Of a DNA stretch of 64,000 bases, positions 59,644 to 64,000 are shown piece by piece. The notes beneath the pieces were generated by a model. It made no database searches and was not told the DNA's origin. It saw only the letters and a program-made list of their open reading frames with translations. Origin of the DNA: Clostridia bacterium (GTDB lineage Bacteria > Bacillota > Clostridia > Oscillospirales > Acutalibacteraceae). Numbering within the stretch: the first letter of the stretch is position 1; every line of letters begins with the position of its first letter. The stretch covers positions 62,001 through 126,000 of the forward strand of contig JAFYVE010000030.1 of the NCBI GenBank assembly GCA_017549285.1, in the 5' to 3' direction. The translations under genes were made by a program, and so were the position numbers.

Positions 59644-60912
59644 CTATAATTTTTTTATCAGCTTAAAATACTCACCGTGTTCATCTGCACCGTCAAACAG
59701 GACCTCAGTAAAACCAAATTTTCTATACAAGTGAAGAGCATTAATATTATCTTTATCAACACCGATTGTCATTTCAGAAAAGCCCATTTCTTTGGCTTTT
59801 TTTATAAGGTATTCAAGAATTTCACTACCGATGCCACGGTTTCGGTATTCTTTTTTTACTATAATTCTTGAAACATAAACACGCTTGTCAGGAATTGTGT
59901 AGTCAGCGTCACCTGCATCTAAAACCAATGCACCTTCACCGATGAATTCACCATTGATTTTATACACAAATACAAGTCTGTCTTCCGATACAATTTCCTG
60001 ACGCCATTTTTCAGCAAGAGGTTGTGACTCCATATTCCATATGTTTGAACACTTGTGATAATCTTCAAGTCTGAGAGATTCTATAACAGTATTTGCAAAT
60101 TCTGTAAATTTTTTATTTAATACCCGATACTTCATGTTCGCAATATCTTTCAATGAATGTGTTTTTATAAGATGCTCAACAAAGCGACAACCAAGGAAAT
60201 AACCAACATCTGAATGCCCGTTATATGAACACCAATCACCGAAAAAGTCCTGAACACTTTCTTTTTTATCAAGACGACGTAGATATTCTCTTTTTATTTG
60301 GTTTTCGTTTTTATAACACCAATCAAGCCAACCATCTTTGTTCTGATGATAAAATTCATCATCGCCACACAGAATGTGTTCACAAAGCATAGCAACACCT
60401 TCACAGTAAAGCTGTGCAATGCCTTTTCTGCGTTTTGTGTATTCGGGAATATACAGATTACCGTTCAACTTATGCCACAAATGACCGATTTCGTGCAGAA
60501 TCAGGGCACGCATATTTGTTTCGTCGCCCCAATCAAGTTCGATGATTTTTTCGATTCCGAGAAGAACGGTGTCTTTGCCGTCAAGTGTAGTTGCCCAACC
60601 CGCACCATTACATAGTCCGAGATACAAAATGATGTTAATGTCAGGCTCCGTGTCAAAAAGCTTTGATAAATTATCATTCAGTGTATCAATAACTGTCTGA
60701 AAATTTCTGCTGACAAAATCGATTTTTTCATTGTTCAAAGCATTTTCAAGAACAGGCAGAACATCCTTATTGAAATCATATTCTTTTGCATCTTTTTCAC
60801 ATTTTGACGGAAGTTCCTTTGATATCTCTTCTGCATACTTCCGCCATAAGTCAATGCTGAATCCGTCAGAAAATACAGATTTGATTTTATCACAGGTATT
60901 TATGATTTTCAT
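59644..60912 (-). CDS. Metallopeptidase-like domain fused to a GNAT acetyltransferase
   Basis: Fusion protein of 422 residues. Residues ~1-270 resemble a DUF2268/YjaZ-type zinc peptidase: HEIGH at 140-144, with Glu171 (YCEGVAML) as possible third ligand. Residues ~290-422 are a GNAT domain with motif A SRIIVKKEYRNRGIGSEIL and NINALHLYRKFGF. No signal peptide. ATG 60912 lies 5 bases after the stop of the second P-loop kinase, with AAGGTG overlapping that stop. The combination is unusual; an acetyl-modifying enzyme regulated by or processing a peptide is a guess. Confidence 0.75.
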   Translation of the reverse strand: MKIINTCDKIKSVFSDGFSIDLWRKYAEEISKELPSKCEKDAKEYDFNKDVLPVLENALNNEKIDFVSRNFQTVIDTLNDNLSKLFDTEPDINIILYLGLCNGAGWATTLDGKDTVLLGIEKIIELDWGDETNMRALILHEIGHLWHKLNGNLYIPEYTKRRKGIAQLYCEGVAMLCEHILCGDDEFYHQNKDGWLDWCYKNENQIKREYLRRLDKKESVQDFFGDWCSYNGHSDVGYFLGCRFVEHLIKTHSLKDIANMKYRVLNKKFTEFANTVIESLRLEDYHKCSNIWNMESQPLAEKWRQEIVSEDRLVFVYKINGEFIGEGALVLDAGDADYTIPDKRVYVSRIIVKKEYRNRGIGSEILEYLIKKAKEMGFSEMTIGVDKDNINALHLYRKFGFTEVLFDGADEHGEYFKLIKKL

Positions 60913-60916
60913 TGTT

Positions 60917-61405
60917 TCACCTTATTTCATTTATGTACTGTTCTGCTTCGTTTCTGTTCTTAAAAACAGCAATATCTCTATCGTTGTATTTGTTTAAAAG
61001 TTCAATCACTTTCGGACGGCTATTCGTATTATAGTCTCTGATAAATTGCAGAAATTCTTCATCGTCTTCTGTTTCAATCCACGGCATATCAGGTCGTGGT
61101 TTGCCCTTTCTTTCATTTATGCCCGAAAGACAAACATCAACATCATAATCAAGAAAGAAAACTGTATCACAAGCCGAAATTCTGAGTTCCATTGTCGAAC
61201 CGTAATTTCCGTCAATTATCCATTCGTCCTTAATCAGAATATTGTTCAATCTTTCACGAAATACTTCTTTTGAAACAGTAGTCTTATCTGAATTCCAATA
61301 CAATAAATCAAGATGAAACAATGGTAAACCTGATTTTTCAGCCAGTTTTTTTGCAAAAGTGCTTTTACCACTACCGGGACAGCCGATTATAATAACTTTT
61401 TTCAT
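60917..61405 (-). CDS. P-loop kinase (FlaR/adenylate-kinase-like), copy 2
   Basis: Small P-loop protein of 162 residues. Walker A GCPGSGKST at residues 8-16, then FHLDLLYW, WIIDGNYGSTM and FLDYDVDVCL, the same block order as copy 1 at 57352 (HLD, WIIDGxY), so the two are paralogues. First gene of the minus-strand unit 61405 to 56553 and placed just after the der terminator. Substrate unknown. Confidence 0.85.
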   Translation of the reverse strand: MKKVIIIGCPGSGKSTFAKKLAEKSGLPLFHLDLLYWNSDKTTVSKEVFRERLNNILIKDEWIIDGNYGSTMELRISACDTVFFLDYDVDVCLSGINERKGKPRPDMPWIETEDDEEFLQFIRDYNTNSRPKVIELLNKYNDRDIAVFKNRNEAEQYINEIR

Positions 61406-61417
61406 ATTTACACCTAA

Positions 61418-61447
61418 AAAAGCATCCCCGTTTAAGGAGATGCTTTT
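61418..61447 (-). terminator. Terminator of der
   Basis: On the minus strand a 12-bp stem AAAAGCATCTCC/GGGGATGCTTTT (one T-G pair) with loop TTAAAC and T6, seven bases after the der stop. Confidence 0.9.
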
Positions 61448-61453
61448 AATAAA

Positions 61454-62785
61454 TTATCCGTTCTTTTCATCTCCGCGTTCACGGATGATATATCTCGTAG
61501 GAGTGCCTTCAAGACCGAAAACTTCTCTTATCTGATTATCGATATAACGCTGATAACTGTAATGGAACAGTTCTCTGTTATTGACGAAACAGACGAATGT
61601 AGGCGGTCTTGTTGACGGCTGAGTCATATAGTATATTTTAAGACGCTTGCCCTTATCTGTCGGGGGCTGAACTCTTGTCTGAGCATCAGCAAGAACTTCG
61701 TTGAGTCTGCCAGTTCTGATTCTCATTGCATTCTGAGTATCAACAAACTTGATAAGCTCAAAAAGTCGGTTGATACGAAGACCTGTCTTAGCTGAAATAA
61801 AGATAATGGGCGCATAAGACATAAATGAGAAATCGTTCATAAGCTTTTTACGGTATGCATCCATTGTCTTACCGTCTTTTTCAACAGCATCCCATTTATT
61901 TACAACAATAATACAGGCTTTTCCTTCCTCGTGAGCAATACCCGCAACCTTTGAGTCCTGCTCTGTAAAACCGACTGTACCGTCAATCATAATAACACAT
62001 ACTTCAGCTCTCTGAACAGCCATAACAGCTCTCATAACAGAATATTTTTCGATTGTATCGTCAACTTTAGATTTTCTTCTTAAACCTGCAGTATCGATAA
62101 GAAGGAATTTTCCGTGTTCATTTTCAACTTCCGTATCGGTTGCATCACGGGTTGTACCTGCAATATTTGAAACAATAACTCTCTCCTCACCGCAAATAGC
62201 GTTGACAAGAGAAGATTTACCGACATTGGGCTTACCGATAATGGCAACCTTGATTCTGTCATCTTCTTCAGGTTCTTCAGCAACATCACCGATGTATTTA
62301 AAAACTTCATCAAGAAGATCACCCGTACCGTGACCATGAGCCGCAGAAACTGGAATAGGATCACCGAGACCGAGATTATAGAATTCATAAATCTCGACGG
62401 GAGGTGCACCGACTGTATCGCATTTATTTACTGCAAGAACGATGGGTTTTCCGCTTTTGAGAAGCATTGTAGCAACTTCCGCATCAGTAGCAACAACACC
62501 TGTTTTAAGGTCTGTAACAAAAATAATAACGTCAGCGCTATCAATGGCAATCTGAGCCTGTCTTCTCATCTGAGACAGAATAACATCATCAGAATGAGGT
62601 TCAATACCGCCCGTATCAACAAGCAGAAAGCTTTTATTGAGCCATTCACAATCACCGAATATACGGTCACGGGTTACACCCGGAGTATCGTCGACAATTG
62701 AAAGTCGTTTTCCGCAAAGTTTATTGAAAAGTGTAGATTTACCGACATTCGGTCTGCCTACAACAGCAACTATCGGTTTACTCAT
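61454..62785 (-). CDS. der: Ribosome-associated GTPase Der (EngA)
   Basis: Double-GTPase ribosome assembly factor of 443 residues. G1 of domain 1 is GRPNVGKST (residues 8-16), G3 DTGG, G4 NKCD; domain 2 repeats GKPNVGKSS, DTAG, NKWD. The C-terminal KH-like domain ends with RYIIRERG. ATG 62785 follows AAGGGGAG. The DUF512 protein gene upstream ends 18 bases earlier, the usual Firmicute pair. Confidence 0.97.
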   Translation of the reverse strand: MSKPIVAVVGRPNVGKSTLFNKLCGKRLSIVDDTPGVTRDRIFGDCEWLNKSFLLVDTGGIEPHSDDVILSQMRRQAQIAIDSADVIIFVTDLKTGVVATDAEVATMLLKSGKPIVLAVNKCDTVGAPPVEIYEFYNLGLGDPIPVSAAHGHGTGDLLDEVFKYIGDVAEEPEEDDRIKVAIIGKPNVGKSSLVNAICGEERVIVSNIAGTTRDATDTEVENEHGKFLLIDTAGLRRKSKVDDTIEKYSVMRAVMAVQRAEVCVIMIDGTVGFTEQDSKVAGIAHEEGKACIIVVNKWDAVEKDGKTMDAYRKKLMNDFSFMSYAPIIFISAKTGLRINRLFELIKFVDTQNAMRIRTGRLNEVLADAQTRVQPPTDKGKRLKIYYMTQPSTRPPTFVCFVNNRELFHYSYQRYIDNQIREVFGLEGTPTRYIIRERGDEKNG

Positions 62786-62803
62786 TTTTCACACTCCCCT
62801 TAT

Positions 62804-64000
62804 TTACATTATATGATACAGTAGTTCCGCACCTGACGAACCTACCGGAATAATTTTCACATTTAGTTTTTCTGATACTTCTTCAAGTGAAATATCATCA
62901 AGGAATATCTGCTCATCACTGCTTTTAAGCATTACATCAGGAATAAAAGCAACATCATATAAAGAAAGATCTTTCACCTGATTTATTATATCTGTCGCAG
63001 TAACAAGACCTGCAACAGTAACAGAATGACCGAAAAAGTCGTTTACAACAGTAAACACATCAACAATTTTTTCAGGAAATTTCTTTTTAAATGTTTCAGC
63101 AAGCTCATTCATTAAGCCGGTAGCGGCTACACCGGTAATAATTACAACTTTACGCTCGCTGCAATCTTTGATTTCATCAAGAGCTTCAAGAAACAGAGAT
63201 TCTGTTTCTCTCCACATACCAACACCGTTATCAAGCTGTCTGAAATCATCATAATATTCATAATCGGGAATTCTTCTCTCAGCTTTAAGATAGAATTCAT
63301 CAGCCGCATAACAGAAATTTCTGCCGAATTCATTGTAATGATAAAAATTAAAGTCATTTATCATATCGATAACTTCTGCGGCACTGTTTTTGTCATATCC
63401 TTTCAATTCACAAAGACCTTCTCTGTGTTTTGTAAGCCCGACAGGCACAGCGGCAACAGAAACAATTGATTTTCCGATTTTAGCAAGCTCATTGAGTGAA
63501 TACAAAAGTTCTTCACCGTCATTATAACCGGGACAAAGAACAAGCTGAGCATTGATTTCAATACCGGCATCGGCAAGTTTGTTTATATAAGATAAAACCT
63601 TGCCCGAATTCGGATTTTTCATCATCTGAACTCTGAGTTCAGGGTTCATTGTATGAACCGAAATGTTAACAGGTGAAATATGCATTTCAATAATTCTGTC
63701 AATATCTGATTCACTCATATTTGTCAGTGTGACATAATTGCCGAATAAGAACGAAAGGCGTGAATCATCATCTTTGAAATAAAGACTTTTACGCATTCCG
63801 TGCGGCATCTGGTCAATAAAACAGAAAATGCATTTGTTTTTGCATGAATGGTGTTTATCCATAAGATATGTTTCAAATTCCAACCCTAAAACTTCAGGAT
63901 TCAGCTCATTTTTAAGACGATGAGTTACAACTTCACCGTCGGGAGCCTGAAACGAAATATTAATCCTCTTTGAATTCGCATAAAATCTGTAATCAAGGAC
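62804..64000 (-). CDS. DUF512 radical SAM protein (5' end outside window)
   Basis: C-terminal 399 codons of a DUF512/YtqA-like protein; reading continues without stop to position 64000, where the N-terminal PDZ domain is being entered. The radical SAM cluster site is CKNKCIFCF (CxxxCxxC), followed by IDQMPHGMR, SVAAVPVGLTKHREGL and ITGVAATGL. An internal TTG at 63883 is not the start because the preceding frame (LNPEVLGLEFE) is conserved family sequence. Found with der in many Clostridia. Function unknown. Confidence 0.9.
   Translation of the reverse strand, partial: VLDYRFYANSKRINISFQAPDGEVVTHRLKNELNPEVLGLEFETYLMDKHHSCKNKCIFCFIDQMPHGMRKSLYFKDDDSRLSFLFGNYVTLTNMSESDIDRIIEMHISPVNISVHTMNPELRVQMMKNPNSGKVLSYINKLADAGIEINAQLVLCPGYNDGEELLYSLNELAKIGKSIVSVAAVPVGLTKHREGLCELKGYDKNSAAEVIDMINDFNFYHYNEFGRNFCYAADEFYLKAERRIPDYEYYDDFRQLDNGVGMWRETESLFLEALDEIKDCSERKVVIITGVAATGLMNELAETFKKKFPEKIVDVFTVVNDFFGHSVTVAGLVTATDIINQVKDLSLYDVAFIPDVMLKSSDEQIFLDDISLEEVSEKLNVKIIPVGSSGAELLYHIM

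Noticed and set aside
62804..63883. Complete short radical SAM gene starting at 63883
   Set aside because: The frame is open to the window end with family-like sequence, so 63883 (a TTG) is internal and the gene is cut by the border.

Overview
The window looks like chromosomal DNA of an anaerobic, AT-rich, Gram-positive bacterium of the Clostridia, most likely near the Ruminococcaceae/Oscillospiraceae. This rests on strong AGGAGG/GAGGTG ribosome sites, sigma-A promoters of the TTGACA/TATAAT type, many rho-independent terminators, an oxygen-sensitive glycyl radical enzyme, the MEP isoprenoid pathway, and a type I dockerin on a secreted lysozyme. There is no phage, IS element or CRISPR array; the layout is ordinary chromosome with several accessory carbohydrate modules.

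Layout. 1-3.7 kb (minus): sugar-acid/inositol-like module: class II aldolase, calcineurin-type phosphoesterase, AraC regulator and, behind its own promoter and a 26-bp palindrome, a PfkB/IolC-like kinase cut by the window edge. 3.7-9.4 kb (minus): AI-2E family exporter, then metG-tatD-citrate synthase and a small frame-broken membrane protein. 9.5-13.8 kb: secreted LCAT-like lipase with a sugar isomerase-like protein (plus), and a NahK-like kinase with a membrane protein (minus). 13.9-20.2 kb (plus): the classic core operon pyrH-frr-uppS-cdsA-dxr-rseP-ispG, followed by a condensation-fold acyltransferase and a zinc-ribbon membrane protein. 22.3-27.3 kb: dockerin-bearing GH25 lysozyme with a degenerate CHAP domain, then a Crp/Fnr regulator with an operator-like palindrome in front of an ABC importer.

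27.3-36.3 kb (plus) is the most intriguing part: one directon with D-amino-acid aminotransferase, alanine racemase, EamA transporter, a small glycyl-radical activase, an uncharacterised glycyl radical enzyme (Cys413-x-Glu415, Gly757), a sedoheptulokinase-like FGGY kinase and a type I phosphomannose isomerase homologue. Start/stop overlaps (transporter-activase and GRE-kinase) tie the genes together, suggesting radical-based sugar or polyol catabolism. 36.9-42 kb (minus): GH106-like rhamnosidase, beta-helix protein and Gfo/Idh/MocA oxidoreductase, a plant-glycan module. 42-50.5 kb (plus): GNAT, unusual polytopic membrane protein, HAD phosphatase, GH13 glucosidase, alpha/beta hydrolase, a large cytosolic propeller plus alpha/alpha-barrel protein and an exported propeller-like protein. 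50.6-53.1 kb: GT87 and GT2 glycosyltransferases.

53.2-64 kb: a previously hidden 31-residue amphipathic peptide gene with its own promoter and terminator, a divergent DegV-like protein, pdxK-trmL, a solitary tRNA-Arg(ACG), rhomboid protease, and a minus-strand group of TIM-barrel isomerase, two related P-loop kinases, a GH42-like hydrolase and a metallopeptidase-GNAT fusion. It ends with der and a DUF512 radical SAM protein that runs off the window. All functions are inferred from sequence reading; no database search was made.
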